Of a stretch of DNA of 64,000 bases, positions 42,880 through 52,068 are shown piece by piece. The notes beneath the pieces are model-generated. The model did not search any database and was not told the origin of the DNA. It was given only the letters and a program-made list of their open reading frames with translations. The DNA is from CATQGW01 sp965242565. Its GTDB lineage: Bacteria; Chloroflexota; Dehalococcoidia; Bin125. A program made the position numbers and the translations under genes. Within the stretch, counting starts at the first letter, position 1, and every line of letters begins with the position of its first letter. Where the stretch lies: positions 3,038,001 through 3,102,000 of the forward strand of contig OZ251457.1 in assembly GCA_965242565.1 (NCBI GenBank), written 5' to 3'.

Positions 42880-44145
42880 ATGGCGATGCTTCGGTTGTTT
42901 CCGGCGCTGATCCTGGCAATCCTGCTCGCCGCGGCCGCGGCCGCGGCCGCGGCCTGCTCCGGCGACGCGGAGCGCGTGCGCGAGCTCGAAAGCCGGCTCG
43001 CAGCCGCCGAGCAAGAGCGCACCGACGCGCTGGCCGAAATCGACCTCCAGCGCCAGGACGCCGCGGCCGACGGTGAGCGGATCGAGAATCTGGAGGCGGA
43101 GCTGGCGCGGCTCTGGAATCTGCTGGCCGAGGCGCTGGAGCCGCCGGAAGCAGACGAGCGCTCGACGCTCCGCGAGGTGCTCGAACGCGGCGAGCTCAAC
43201 TGCGGCGTGAAATGGACCCAGCCGCTGTTCGGCTTCCGCACCGCCGACGGGCGCATCGAAGGCTTCGACATCGAGTTCTGCAAGGCGATCGCCGCCGCCG
43301 TGCTGGGCGACCCCGACGCGGTCAACTACGTCGACGCCTCCGATGCGTCCATCCGCTTCCTGCTGCTGGCCGACGGCGAAATCGATGTGCTGATCCGCAC
43401 TACCACCGTGACCGCCTCGCGCGACGCCGACCTCGGCGTCGACTTCGCCCAGCCCACCTTCTACGGCGGCCAGGGTTTCGCCGTGCATGTCGACTCGGGC
43501 ATCATGTCGACCACCGACATGGACGGCGCAGTGATCTGTGTGCAGTCCTACACGACGACCGAAGTGAACCTCGCTGACCACTTCACGGAACTCGGCTACG
43601 ACTACGTGCATCTGGGCGGCACCGGCCCCGAAATCCACGATGCGTTCCTGCATCGCCGCTGCGATGTCTGGACCGCCGACCGGTCGCACCTCGCCTCGCT
43701 CCTGAGCAGCGCCGACAACCCGGCCGATTACCGCGTGCTCGGCCAGGTCATCTCCAAGGAGCCGCTCGCGCCCGGCGTGCGCGACAACGACTCAGAGTGG
43801 AAGGACATCGTGAACTGGGTAGTGCAGGGCCTGATCGCGGCGGAGGAGACCGGCATCACCCAGGGCAATGTCGCCGCCATGGCGGCCAACCCGCCCAACA
43901 CCACGATCGCCCGCCTGCTCGGCGTCGCCTTCCAGGGCGGCGACATCTCCGACCTCGGCTTCGGGGTCGACCCGCAGTTCATTCAGCGAGCGATTCGCGC
44001 GGTGGGCAACTATGGGGAGATCTACGAGCGCACGATCGGCGGAATCCTGCCCCGCCTCTGTTCACTTAACGCACTGGCCGGCGAAGACAAATCCCGTTGC
44101 TTACCCGGTACGGGCGGCATCCTCTACGCCCTCCCCTATCGCTAG
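42880..44145 (+). CDS. Amino-acid ABC transporter substrate-binding lipoprotein 1, with coiled-coil linker
   Basis: A 421-residue AapJ-type binding protein. A poly-Ala signal peptide ends at Cys26 (AAAACSGDAE); the Ala run is encoded by a GCCGCG hexamer array at 42928-42954. Residues about 30-85 form a coiled coil (RVRELESRLAAAEQERTDALAE) absent from the other three copies. The binding domain follows: LREVLERGELNCGVKWTQPLFGF, GFDIEFCKAIAAAVLG, VDVLIRTTTVTASRD-like segments and QGFAVH. It is closest to copy 2 at 45982. It should capture an amino acid outside the membrane for the permeases downstream. Confidence 0.9.
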   Translation: MAMLRLFPALILAILLAAAAAAAAACSGDAERVRELESRLAAAEQERTDALAEIDLQRQDAAADGERIENLEAELARLWNLLAEALEPPEADERSTLREVLERGELNCGVKWTQPLFGFRTADGRIEGFDIEFCKAIAAAVLGDPDAVNYVDASDASIRFLLLADGEIDVLIRTTTVTASRDADLGVDFAQPTFYGGQGFAVHVDSGIMSTTDMDGAVICVQSYTTTEVNLADHFTELGYDYVHLGGTGPEIHDAFLHRRCDVWTADRSHLASLLSSADNPADYRVLGQVISKEPLAPGVRDNDSEWKDIVNWVVQGLIAAEETGITQGNVAAMAANPPNTTIARLLGVAFQGGDISDLGFGVDPQFIQRAIRAVGNYGEIYERTIGGILPRLCSLNALAGEDKSRCLPGTGGILYALPYR

Positions 44146-44222
44146 AGCAGCCCCGGTCCCGCGCCCGCACCGCCCACAGCAGGACGCGCTCTCCGATACC
44201 CTGCCCCTACGGAGAACGACGC

Positions 44223-44549
44223 ATGGCGCGCACGGTGCGGATTCGCTGGCACGGGGCGATGTCGGACTTCGGGCAGCCGATGCCCTGGTTCGGCTCGTGG
44301 CTGATCGGCGCGGACGGCGTGGAGGGCGATTGGTTCCACTCGGCGCGCGGCGCAGCGGCCACGGAGCACGCCGTCCCGCAGGGCGCGACCGGGGTGCGCC
44401 TGCGCTTCTGGCCCTCGGAGGGGTTGGACCCGGAGTACGTGGATGTGCCGCTGCCGGCAGGCGTTGAGACGCACACGATCGACACGGCGGCGTTGGACCT
44501 GGAGCAGCCCGGCCCGCACTCGCGCCTGCCGCGCCAACCGATCGGCTAA
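44223..44549 (+). CDS. Small hypothetical protein
   Basis: A 108-residue protein starting MARTVRIRWHGAMSDFGQ at ATG 44223, with GGAG 8 bp upstream and CGATACCCT near 44208 as a possible -10. It is Trp-rich and shows a beta-type pattern (TGVRLRFWPSEGLDPEYVDVPLPAGVE). No signal peptide or membrane helix is present. It lies between binding protein 1 and the amidohydrolase. Family unknown. Confidence 0.6.
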   Translation: MARTVRIRWHGAMSDFGQPMPWFGSWLIGADGVEGDWFHSARGAAATEHAVPQGATGVRLRFWPSEGLDPEYVDVPLPAGVETHTIDTAALDLEQPGPHSRLPRQPIG

Positions 44550-44635
44550 CGACCGGCTGGCGGATCGGCTAGCCTGCGCAGATGCAGCCTCGCCCGCCCG
44601 CAGCGGAGCGCGGCACAGAAAGGTGTCCCCCGACA

Positions 44636-45856
44636 ATGGTCACGACCGAACTGCCCAAGCTGCCCGAGGCCGACTACGAGATCCCCGCGCACCGCACCGA
44701 GACGCCGGGCGCGGCCGGCTGGCCGCGCACCGCGCGGCCCGACGACCCCAACAAATACTTCATGGTCTCCGCCGACTGCCATGTCCACGAGCCGGTGGAC
44801 CTCTGGGAGCAGCGGGTGGACGCCGAGTACCGCCACCGCCTGCCGCGCATCGAGGTCGATGAGGACGGCGTGCGCTGGCAGGTCACCGAGGGGCACCGCC
44901 CGACAAAAATCCGCGACCTCAAGCTGGCCGGCGAGGACTTGGTGCGCGACAAGCACGGCAACGCCGATCCGGCCGAGCGCGTGCGCGACATGGACCTGGA
45001 CGGCGTGGACTGCGAGATCATCTTCCCCAACAAGGGGCTCTCGATGTGGGCCACGCCCGACGCCGTGTTCAGCAACGCGATGTGCCGCGCCTGGAACGAC
45101 TGGGCCTGGGACACCTTCGGGCCGACCTACGACCGCTCCTCGCCGCTCGCCTGCGTCGCCACCGGCGACATCCCCGGCGCGGTCGCCGAGGTCTACCGCT
45201 CCGCCGAGCGCGGCTTCCGCGGCTTCTCCTTCCCCGCCAAGCCGGTCTGGGGACCGACCGGCGAGGACACGCGCAACTACAACCTGCCCGAGTTCGACGA
45301 GCTCTGGGCCGCCGTCGAGGAGACCGGGCTGCCGATCACCTTCCACGTCTCGACCGGGCGCGACCCGCGCGGCGCGCGGGGCAACGGCGGCGCGGTGACC
45401 AACTACGTCTTCCACTCGCTGGCGATGACGATGGAGCCGATCGTCAACATGTGCGCCTCCGGCGTCTTCCAGCGCTTCCCGAGGCTCAGCGCCGGCACGA
45501 TCGAGGCCGGCATCGGCTGGATCCCCTGGGCGCTGACGGCGATGGACGAGGCCTACCACAAGCACCACATGTGGACCTTCCCCAAGCTGGAGATGCTGCC
45601 CTCCGAGTTCTACCGCTCGCACTGCTTCGGCTCCTTCCAGGAGGACGCGCCGGGCATCGACCTGGCCCGCAAGTACGACCTGGTCGACAACCTGCTCTGG
45701 GCCAACGATTACCCGCACCACGAGGGCTCCTGGCCGCACTCGGCGGCGGCGATCGAGCGCTCGATGGGCGACCTCGACGACGACGAGCGGGCCAAGATCC
45801 TCGGCCTCAACGGCGCGCGCATCTTCGGCTTCGAGGCCCCGAACGGACGCGGCTAA
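44636..45856 (+). CDS. Amidohydrolase family 2 metal-dependent hydrolase/decarboxylase
   Basis: A 406-residue TIM-barrel protein of the amidohydrolase_2 (ACMSD-like) family. The N-terminal metal site is SADCHVHEP (Asp47, His49, His51). RVRDMDLDGVDCEIIFPNKGL, PITFHVSTGRDP (metal His) and LLWANDYPHHEGSWPHS (catalytic Asp) follow in the usual order. Relatives decarboxylate or hydrolyse cyclic and aromatic acids; the substrate is not known. The start at 44636 is chosen over ATG 44582, whose extra residues look non-coding. Confidence 0.88.
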   Translation: MVTTELPKLPEADYEIPAHRTETPGAAGWPRTARPDDPNKYFMVSADCHVHEPVDLWEQRVDAEYRHRLPRIEVDEDGVRWQVTEGHRPTKIRDLKLAGEDLVRDKHGNADPAERVRDMDLDGVDCEIIFPNKGLSMWATPDAVFSNAMCRAWNDWAWDTFGPTYDRSSPLACVATGDIPGAVAEVYRSAERGFRGFSFPAKPVWGPTGEDTRNYNLPEFDELWAAVEETGLPITFHVSTGRDPRGARGNGGAVTNYVFHSLAMTMEPIVNMCASGVFQRFPRLSAGTIEAGIGWIPWALTAMDEAYHKHHMWTFPKLEMLPSEFYRSHCFGSFQEDAPGIDLARKYDLVDNLLWANDYPHHEGSWPHSAAAIERSMGDLDDDERAKILGLNGARIFGFEAPNGRG

Positions 45857-45981
45857 GCGCATAACGGGCGCGCCGCCCCCCCGACGGCTGGCACTCACAC
45901 GCGGAGAGTGATACACAACAGAGCGTGACCCATACGGTGCGTTGTGGGAGCGCGCACCCAACCCGAACACGGAGGAACCGA

Positions 45982-47097
45982 ATGACGCGAATAAAGTACC
46001 TGCGCCGCACGGCGCTGCTGGGGCTGGCCGGCATTATCGCCGCCCTCGCCCTGGTCGCCTGCTCGAGCGACGACGATCAGCAACAGCAGGCCGCCGCCGA
46101 CGGCGATGTGCCGAGCGCCACGCTGACCGCCGTCGAGGAACGCGGCGAGCTGCTCTGCGGCGTGAAGCAGACCCAGCCGCTGTTCGGCTTCCGCAACCCC
46201 GACGGCTCCGTTGAGGGCTTCGACATCGAGTTCTGCAAGGCGATCGCCGCCGCCATCGGCGACGACATCACCGTGCGCTACATCGACGCCTCCGACGCGG
46301 CGACCCGCTTCGAGCTGCTCAACACCGGCCAGATCGACGTGCTGATCCGCACGACCACGATCACCGCCTCGCGCGACGCCGACCTCGCGGTCGACTTCGC
46401 CCAGACCACCTTCTACACCGGCCAGGGCTTCGCCGTGCATGCCGCCTCCGACATCATGTCGACCGCCGACATGAACGGCACGACGATCTGCGTGCAGACC
46501 GGTACGACCACCGAGCAGAACCTCGCGGACCACTTCACGGATCTGGGCTACAGCTACACGCCGCTAGGCGGCACCAGCCCCGAAATCCAGGAAGCCTTCC
46601 TGCAGCAACGCTGCGATGTCTTCACCGCCGACCAGTCGGACCTGGCCTCGCGCGTGAGCAACTTCGACAACCCGGCGAACTACCGAGTGCTGGGCCAGAT
46701 CATCTCCAAGGAGCCGCTCGCGCCCGGCGTGCGCGACAACGACTCCGAGTGGAAGGATGTCGTGAACTGGGTCGTCCACGGCCTGATCGCGGCGGAGGAG
46801 ATCGGTATCACCCAGGGCAACGTCGCCGCGATGGCGGCCAACCCGCCCAACACCACGATCGCCCGCCTGCTCGGCGTCGCCTACGAGGGCGCTGAGGTCT
46901 CCGACCTCGGCTTCGGGGTCGACCCCCAATTCATCTGGCGCGCCCTCGCCGCCGTCGGCAACTACGGCGAAATCTACGAGCGCACCGTGGGCGACAACAT
47001 CCCCCGCGCCTGCACGCTCAACGCGCTGGCGATCGACGACTCCGTCGACTGCCCGGCCGGCAGCGGCGGCATCCAGTACGCGCTGCCCTACCGCTAG
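45982..47097 (+). CDS. Amino-acid ABC transporter substrate-binding lipoprotein 2
   Basis: A 371-residue AapJ-type binding protein. The signal peptide ends at the lipobox ALVAC (Cys27), followed by an Asp/Gln-rich linker. The binding domain shows VEERGELLCGVKQTQPLFGF, EGFDIEFCKAIAAAIG, IDVLIRTTTITASRD and GITQGNVAAMAANPPNTTIARLLG, nearly the same as copy 1. GGAGGAACCG precedes the ATG. A strong hairpin (47142-47184) separates it from the permeases, an arrangement often used to make more binding protein than permease. Confidence 0.92.
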   Translation: MTRIKYLRRTALLGLAGIIAALALVACSSDDDQQQQAAADGDVPSATLTAVEERGELLCGVKQTQPLFGFRNPDGSVEGFDIEFCKAIAAAIGDDITVRYIDASDAATRFELLNTGQIDVLIRTTTITASRDADLAVDFAQTTFYTGQGFAVHAASDIMSTADMNGTTICVQTGTTTEQNLADHFTDLGYSYTPLGGTSPEIQEAFLQQRCDVFTADQSDLASRVSNFDNPANYRVLGQIISKEPLAPGVRDNDSEWKDVVNWVVHGLIAAEEIGITQGNVAAMAANPPNTTIARLLGVAYEGAEVSDLGFGVDPQFIWRALAAVGNYGEIYERTVGDNIPRACTLNALAIDDSVDCPAGSGGIQYALPYR

Positions 47098-47141
47098 GCC
47101 GGGCGCGCGCGTCCGAGCCGCAGGCCGACGCGGAACACGAG

Positions 47142-47184
47142 CGGAAGGCCGCCTTCCCCCGCAATGCGGGGAGGCGGCCTTCCG
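47142..47184 (+). terminator. Strong intercistronic hairpin after binding protein 2
   Basis: CGGAAGGCCGCC (47142-47153) pairs perfectly with GGCGGCCTTCCG (47173-47184), and an inner CCCCGC-AAT-GCGGGG stem (47157-47171) extends it. No T run follows, so it may be a partial terminator or an mRNA-stabilising hairpin between binding protein and permease genes. Confidence 0.7.
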
Positions 47185-47282
47185 TCGCTTAAGCGGGGCT
47201 GCGCGGGCACGTACTCTACCCTCTCCTGCGGGGCCGCCTCGCGCCGCCTCTCCAACCTGAGCCAGCCGCCGACAGCTCCGCC

Positions 47283-48488
47283 ATGGCCATCACCGAGCGC
47301 CAACCCTCACTGCCGCCGCCCGACTCCACGCCGTTCTGGTATCGGCGCAGCTTCCGCAACTACCTGTTTCAGGGCGCTTATCTGATCGCCACCGCCGTGG
47401 TGATCGTCTACGCGATCAACGCGCTCGACCTGCGCGAGTTCGGCTTCGGCTTCCTCGGCGACCCGGCCGGCATCGTGGTCCCAAATCAGTGGCTGATCGA
47501 CTACGACGGCGTGACCAACTCACGCTTCGTCATGTACCTGGTCGCGATCTGGTCGTCGATCCGCGTGATGCTGGTCGCCATCGTCTTCGCCACGATCGTC
47601 GGCGTGCTGATCGGCGTCGCGCGCCTCTCCTCCAACTGGCTGCTCGCGCGGATGGCGATGCTCTTCGTCGAGATCTTCCGCAACACTCCGCTGCTGGTCC
47701 AGATCGTTCTCTGGTACGCGATCCTGATCGTCGCCATCCCGCCGATCCAGGAGGTCTTCCGCATCGGCGACGCCTTCTACATCTCCAACCGCGGCATGGC
47801 GATCCCCTGGCCCGTGCCCGATCCCGGCTGGTGGGGCGCGGCCAACTGGCTGGTCGCCGTCTGGGTCGCAATCCTCGCCGCCGCGGCGGCGGGCGCCTGG
47901 TGGCTGCGCCGCACGCGGATCGACAAGGAGCGCGAGACCGGTCAGCCGCACTACCCCAATCGCTGGGCCTTCTCCGTCTTCGCCGTCGTCGCGTTGGTCA
48001 GCTTCATCGCGCTCGGCGCGCCCGTCTCGATCGACAAGCCGATCATCGAAGGCACCCAGTACATGGAGGGCATGATCATCACCAACGAGTTCGCCGCGCT
48101 CGTGTTGGGCCTCAGCGCTTACACCGCGTCGTTCATCGCCGAGATCGTCCGCGCCGGCATCCAGGCGCTGCCCAGCGGCCAGTCGGAAGCCGCCAACGCG
48201 ATCGGCCTGACCGGCTACCAGCGGCTCACGATCATCATCCTGCCCCAGGCGCTCCGCCAGATCATCCCCTCCATCACCAACCAGTACCTCAACATCAACA
48301 AAAACTCCTCGCTCGCTTCCGCCGTGCTGTTCGCGGACCTGTTCTTCATCGCGGGCATTTTCCAGAACAAGACCGGGCGGGCGCTGGAGATGTTCGTCCT
48401 GATCATCGTCACCTACATGCTCATCTCGCTGATCATCTCGGCGGTGATGAACGTGCTCAACGCGCGCGTCACGACGCACCGGGTCTGA
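47283..48488 (+). CDS. Amino-acid ABC transporter permease A1 (AapQ-like)
   Basis: A 401-residue inner-membrane permease of the His/Glu/Gln/Arg type. It has an N-terminal helix, the long loop with PNQWLIDYDGVTNSRF, the core SIRVMLVAIVFATIVGVLIGVARLSSNWLLARMAMLFVEIFRNTPLLVQIVLWY, and the coupling helix EAANAIGLTGYQRLTIIILPQALRQIIPSITNQYLN (the EAA motif facing the ATPase). About 8 helices. It ends 9 bp before permease A2. It closely resembles permease B1 at 52069. Confidence 0.93.
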   Translation: MAITERQPSLPPPDSTPFWYRRSFRNYLFQGAYLIATAVVIVYAINALDLREFGFGFLGDPAGIVVPNQWLIDYDGVTNSRFVMYLVAIWSSIRVMLVAIVFATIVGVLIGVARLSSNWLLARMAMLFVEIFRNTPLLVQIVLWYAILIVAIPPIQEVFRIGDAFYISNRGMAIPWPVPDPGWWGAANWLVAVWVAILAAAAAGAWWLRRTRIDKERETGQPHYPNRWAFSVFAVVALVSFIALGAPVSIDKPIIEGTQYMEGMIITNEFAALVLGLSAYTASFIAEIVRAGIQALPSGQSEAANAIGLTGYQRLTIIILPQALRQIIPSITNQYLNINKNSSLASAVLFADLFFIAGIFQNKTGRALEMFVLIIVTYMLISLIISAVMNVLNARVTTHRV

Positions 48489-48497
48489 GAGCGAACG

Positions 48498-49745
48498 ATG
48501 GCCGAGCGACCGCAAGCGGCAGAGGGAGGCGCGCCCGGGCGGATCGTGCTGCCGCCGCATCGCGCCCGCGCCCGCCGCCCCTTCGCCGACCGCGCCCGCG
48601 ACTGGATCCGGCACAACCTCTTCCCCTCGCGGCTCGGCGCGCTGCTCACCTTGTTCAGCTTCGCCGTGCTTGTCGCGCTGACGGCCGGCGTCGTCTGGTA
48701 CGTCTTCTTCGGCGCGGACTGGAGCGTGGTCAGCTCCAACCGCTGGCTGCTCTTCGCCGGCAGCTTCCCCAGCGACCAGGAGTGGCGCTTGTGGGCCGGC
48801 GTCGCCGTCGTCTTCCTGATGATCGGCGTTGCCTACGGCCTCTGGTCCCGCTTCAACCGCCGCGACCTGCTTTTTCTCGCCCTCGCCTCCGTCTTCCTGA
48901 TCTTCCTGATGTCGCACGGCAGCGCCGCGATCTGGTCCACCATCTGGTTCCTGATCGCGCTGGCCCTGATGCTCGTCGGCTACGCGATCGCGATCCGCGT
49001 CCCGCGCGATGGCGGCCCGCTGCGGGCGCGCGCCAACCGCATCGGCATCGCCCTGCTCGCGCTCGCGCTGCCGCTCGTGCTGCTGATCCTGATGGCCGGG
49101 GGCGGTGCGGAAACGAGCGAATTCGACGGCTTCGTGCTCAACGTGATCCTCGCCCCGGTCGGCATCGTCGGCGGACTGATCGTCGCCCTGCCGCTGGCGA
49201 TCGGCCGCGCCTCCTCGCTCAAGGCGATCTCCTGGACCTGCACCGCCTACATCGAGATCGTGCGCGGCGCGCCCCTGCTCGGCTGGCTCTTCGTCGCCCT
49301 CTTCATCCTCGAAGACGTGATCGGCGGCAGCCTCCTGATCCGCACCATGGTCGTGCTCGCCGTCTTCACCGGCGCCTACATGGCCGAGTACATTCGCGGC
49401 GGTCTACAGGCGCTGCCCGGCGGCCAGGATGAAGCCGCCCGCGCCGTCGGCCTGACGCGCCGCCAGACGCTGCAAACGATCATCATGCCGCAGGCCCTGC
49501 GTGTCTCGATTCCCCCGCTGGTCGGACAAGCCATCTCGATCTGGAAAGACACCTCGCTGGTCTCCGTGATCCTGCCGATGCGCGAACTTAAGGGCAACGC
49601 CGATTCGGCAATCGCCCAGACCGAGTTCCTCGCCGATCGGATCGAGGTCTACGTCTTCGTCGCTGTGATCTTCTGGATCGTCGCCTTCACGATGTCGCGC
49701 ATTTCACAGCGCGTCGAGCGCGCCCAGGGCGTCGGCGAACGCTAA
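48498..49745 (+). CDS. Amino-acid ABC transporter permease A2 (AapM-like)
   Basis: A 415-residue partner permease. The N-terminal cytoplasmic segment is Arg/Pro-rich (IVLPPHRARARRPFADRARDWI), followed by about 8 helices. GIVGGLIVALPLAIGRASSLKAISWTCTAYIEIVRGAPLLGWLFVALFI and the EAA loop DEAARAVGLTRRQTLQTIIMPQALRVSIPPLVGQ are conserved with permease B2 at 53294. It should form a heterodimer with A1. No ATPase gene follows directly; the only one in the island is at 54616. Confidence 0.92.
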   Translation: MAERPQAAEGGAPGRIVLPPHRARARRPFADRARDWIRHNLFPSRLGALLTLFSFAVLVALTAGVVWYVFFGADWSVVSSNRWLLFAGSFPSDQEWRLWAGVAVVFLMIGVAYGLWSRFNRRDLLFLALASVFLIFLMSHGSAAIWSTIWFLIALALMLVGYAIAIRVPRDGGPLRARANRIGIALLALALPLVLLILMAGGGAETSEFDGFVLNVILAPVGIVGGLIVALPLAIGRASSLKAISWTCTAYIEIVRGAPLLGWLFVALFILEDVIGGSLLIRTMVVLAVFTGAYMAEYIRGGLQALPGGQDEAARAVGLTRRQTLQTIIMPQALRVSIPPLVGQAISIWKDTSLVSVILPMRELKGNADSAIAQTEFLADRIEVYVFVAVIFWIVAFTMSRISQRVERAQGVGER

Positions 49746-49791
49746 AGGCCGATTCGGATAAGCTGCGCTGCGGAATGACGGGAGCCCTGCA

Positions 49792-50868
49792 ATGACGCGA
49801 CCGACACGCTATGCGCTCTCCGCACTGGCCGCCCTACTCGGCTTGGCCCTAGTGCTCGCCGCCTGCGGCGGCGGCGATGGCGGTGATCAGGCCGGCGCCG
49901 ACGCGCGGCCGAGCGTGCTGCGGGACGTGATCGAGCGCGAGCGCCTGCGCTGCGGCGTCAAAGGCTCGCAGCCCGGCTTCAGCTATCTCGAACCCGACGG
50001 CTCGTTCACCGGCTTCGATGTGGAATTCTGCAAGGCCATCGCAGCCGCCGTGCTCCAGGACGCCGACGCGGTCGACTACGTCTCGGTCGCCTCCGCGACC
50101 CGCTTCGAGCTGCTCGCGGCGCGCGAGATCGATGTGCTGATCCGCACCACTACTGTCACCGCCGAGCGCGACGCGGGGCGCGGCGTCGACTTCGCGCCGA
50201 TCACCTTCTACACCGGCCAGAGCTTCGCGGTCCACGCCGACTCCGGCATCTTCTCCACCGCCGATATGGACGGCATCACGATCTGCGTCCAGTCCGCCAC
50301 GACGACCGAGCAGAACCTCGACGATCTGTTCGCCGAGCTGGGCTACAGCTACCGGCCGCTGGGCGGCGAGGATCAGGAAAATCAGGATGCCTTCGTGGCC
50401 GGCCGCTGCGACGCCTGGACGGGCGACCAGAGCAACCTGGCCTCGCGCATCTCGCAGCTGCCCAACCGCGACGACTTCCGCGTGATCGACGAGATCATTT
50501 CCAAGGAGCCGCTCGCACCGGGCGTGCTCGACTACGACAACGCCTGGAAAGACGTGATCACCTGGGTCGTCTACGGCCTGATCAACGCCGAGGAGCTGGG
50601 CGTCACCCAGGGCAACGTTGCGGCGTGGGCCGCGAACCCGCCCAACACCGCCGTCGCGCGGCTCCTGGGCGCGCCCTTCGAGGGCGGCGAGGTCGGCGAC
50701 CTCGGCTTCGACATCGACCCCCAGTTCATCCGGCGCGCGATCGCCGCCGTCGGCAACTACGGCGAAATCTACGAGCGCACGGTCGCGTTGGTCGGCGTCC
50801 CGCGCGCCGGCTCGCTCAACGCGCTCTACACCGAGGGCGGCATCCTCTACGCCCCGCCCTACCGCTAA
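49792..50868 (+). CDS. Amino-acid ABC transporter substrate-binding lipoprotein 3
   Basis: A 358-residue AapJ-type lipoprotein with lipobox LVLAAC (Cys25). The binding domain starts LRDVIERERLRCGVKGSQPGFSY, with FTGFDVEFCKAIAAAVLQ and IDVLIRTTTVTAERD. VYGLINAEELGVTQGNVAAWAANPPNTAVARLLG groups it with copy 4 rather than 1-2. GGATAAGCT near 49755 may be a -10; GGGAG lies upstream of the ATG. The protein likely feeds the B permease pair downstream, but that is an inference from position. Confidence 0.92.
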   Translation: MTRPTRYALSALAALLGLALVLAACGGGDGGDQAGADARPSVLRDVIERERLRCGVKGSQPGFSYLEPDGSFTGFDVEFCKAIAAAVLQDADAVDYVSVASATRFELLAAREIDVLIRTTTVTAERDAGRGVDFAPITFYTGQSFAVHADSGIFSTADMDGITICVQSATTTEQNLDDLFAELGYSYRPLGGEDQENQDAFVAGRCDAWTGDQSNLASRISQLPNRDDFRVIDEIISKEPLAPGVLDYDNAWKDVITWVVYGLINAEELGVTQGNVAAWAANPPNTAVARLLGAPFEGGEVGDLGFDIDPQFIRRAIAAVGNYGEIYERTVALVGVPRAGSLNALYTEGGILYAPPYR

Positions 50869-50945
50869 TCGCAGCCCTTCGGGGCCGGTAGCAGGAACAG
50901 CCGGCGAGGCCCGCGGAGCCGCGCACGAATCGAGGACGAGACGAG

Positions 50946-52019
50946 ATGAAGCGAATAAACCGACTGTGGATGATCGCGCTGGCCGCGTCGCTGGCGTTGC
51001 TCGCGCTGGCCGCGTGCAGCAGCGACGACCAGCAGGCCGCCGACGGCGCCGAGAGCCGCGGCGATACGGTCGCGCTGATCCAGGAGCGCGACATGCTCAA
51101 GTGCGGCGTGACCGACACGCTGCCCGGCTTCGGCTTCCGCAACCCCGACGGCAGCTACTCAGGCTTCGATGTCGAATTCTGTAAGGCCCTCGCCGCCGCC
51201 GTGCTCGACGATCCCGACAAGGTCGAATACGTCGCCGCCTCCTCATCCGCCCGCTTCGAGCTGCTTGCCGCCGGCCAGGTTGACGTGCTGGTGCGAGTGA
51301 CCACAATCACCGCCGAGCGCGACGGCGGGCGCGGCGTCGACTTCGCCCAGACCACCTTCTACGACGGGCAGGGCTTCGTGGTCCACGACGACTCGGCGAT
51401 CCATGCGGCGGAGGATATGGACGGCGCGACGATCTGCGTCGCCGCCGGCACGACCACCGAGCAGAACCTCGATGACTTCTTCAACGAGCGCGGGCTGACC
51501 TACACGCCGCTGCCCGGCGAGGGCTCCGAGCCGCAGGACCAGTTCGTGGCGCGACGCTGCGATGTCTTCACCAGCGACAAGTCCGGCCTCGCCGCCCGCA
51601 TCGCCGCGCTGCCCAACCCCGAGGACTACCGCTTCCTGCCGCTGACCATCTCCAAAGAGCCGCTCGCGCCCGGCGTGCGCGACTACGACTCCGACTGGAA
51701 AGATGTCGTCAACTGGGTCGTTTACGGCCTGATCAACGCCGAAGAACTGGGGCTGAACTCCGGCAACGTGAACGCCTGGGCGGAGACCCCGCCCAACACC
51801 GCCGTGGCGCGCCTGCTGGGCGTCGCCTACGAAGGCGGCGAGGTCGCGGACCTCGGCTTCGCCGTCGATCCGCAGTTCGTCCAGCGCGCGCTGCGTGCCG
51901 TGGGCAACTACGGCGAGATCTACGAGCGCACCGTCGGCCAGCTGGGGATCGAGCGCGAGGGCACGCTCAACGCGCTCTACACCGAGGGCGGCATCCTCTA
52001 CGCCCCGCCCTACCGCTAG
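50946..52019 (+). CDS. Amino-acid ABC transporter substrate-binding lipoprotein 4
   Basis: A 357-residue AapJ-type lipoprotein with lipobox LALAAC (Cys24). VALIQERDMLKCGVTDTLPGFGF, YSGFDVEFCKALAAAVLDDPDKVEYV and VDVLVRVTTITAERD define the binding domain. It differs from its siblings in the ligand-binding segment (VRVTT instead of IRTTT, and LNSGNVNAWAETPPN instead of TQGNVAA.AANPPN), which may change specificity. The gap to copy 3 is 77 bp and includes a small GCCC-TTCG-GGGC stem. Confidence 0.92.
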   Translation: MKRINRLWMIALAASLALLALAACSSDDQQAADGAESRGDTVALIQERDMLKCGVTDTLPGFGFRNPDGSYSGFDVEFCKALAAAVLDDPDKVEYVAASSSARFELLAAGQVDVLVRVTTITAERDGGRGVDFAQTTFYDGQGFVVHDDSAIHAAEDMDGATICVAAGTTTEQNLDDFFNERGLTYTPLPGEGSEPQDQFVARRCDVFTSDKSGLAARIAALPNPEDYRFLPLTISKEPLAPGVRDYDSDWKDVVNWVVYGLINAEELGLNSGNVNAWAETPPNTAVARLLGVAYEGGEVADLGFAVDPQFVQRALRAVGNYGEIYERTVGQLGIEREGTLNALYTEGGILYAPPYR

Positions 52020-52056
52020 GACGGATGCGGCGACGGACAGCGGCAGTGGGCGCGGG

Positions 52057-52062
52057 TAGCAT
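52057..52062 (+). promoter_or_regulatory. Candidate -10 (TAGCAT) 6 bp before permease B1
   Basis: TAGCAT is followed by CTCCGC and the ATG at 52069. With no ribosome site present, a leaderless or near-leaderless mRNA is possible. The preceding gene ends at 52019, so it could also be read from upstream. Confidence 0.35.
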
Positions 52063-52068
52063 CTCCGC

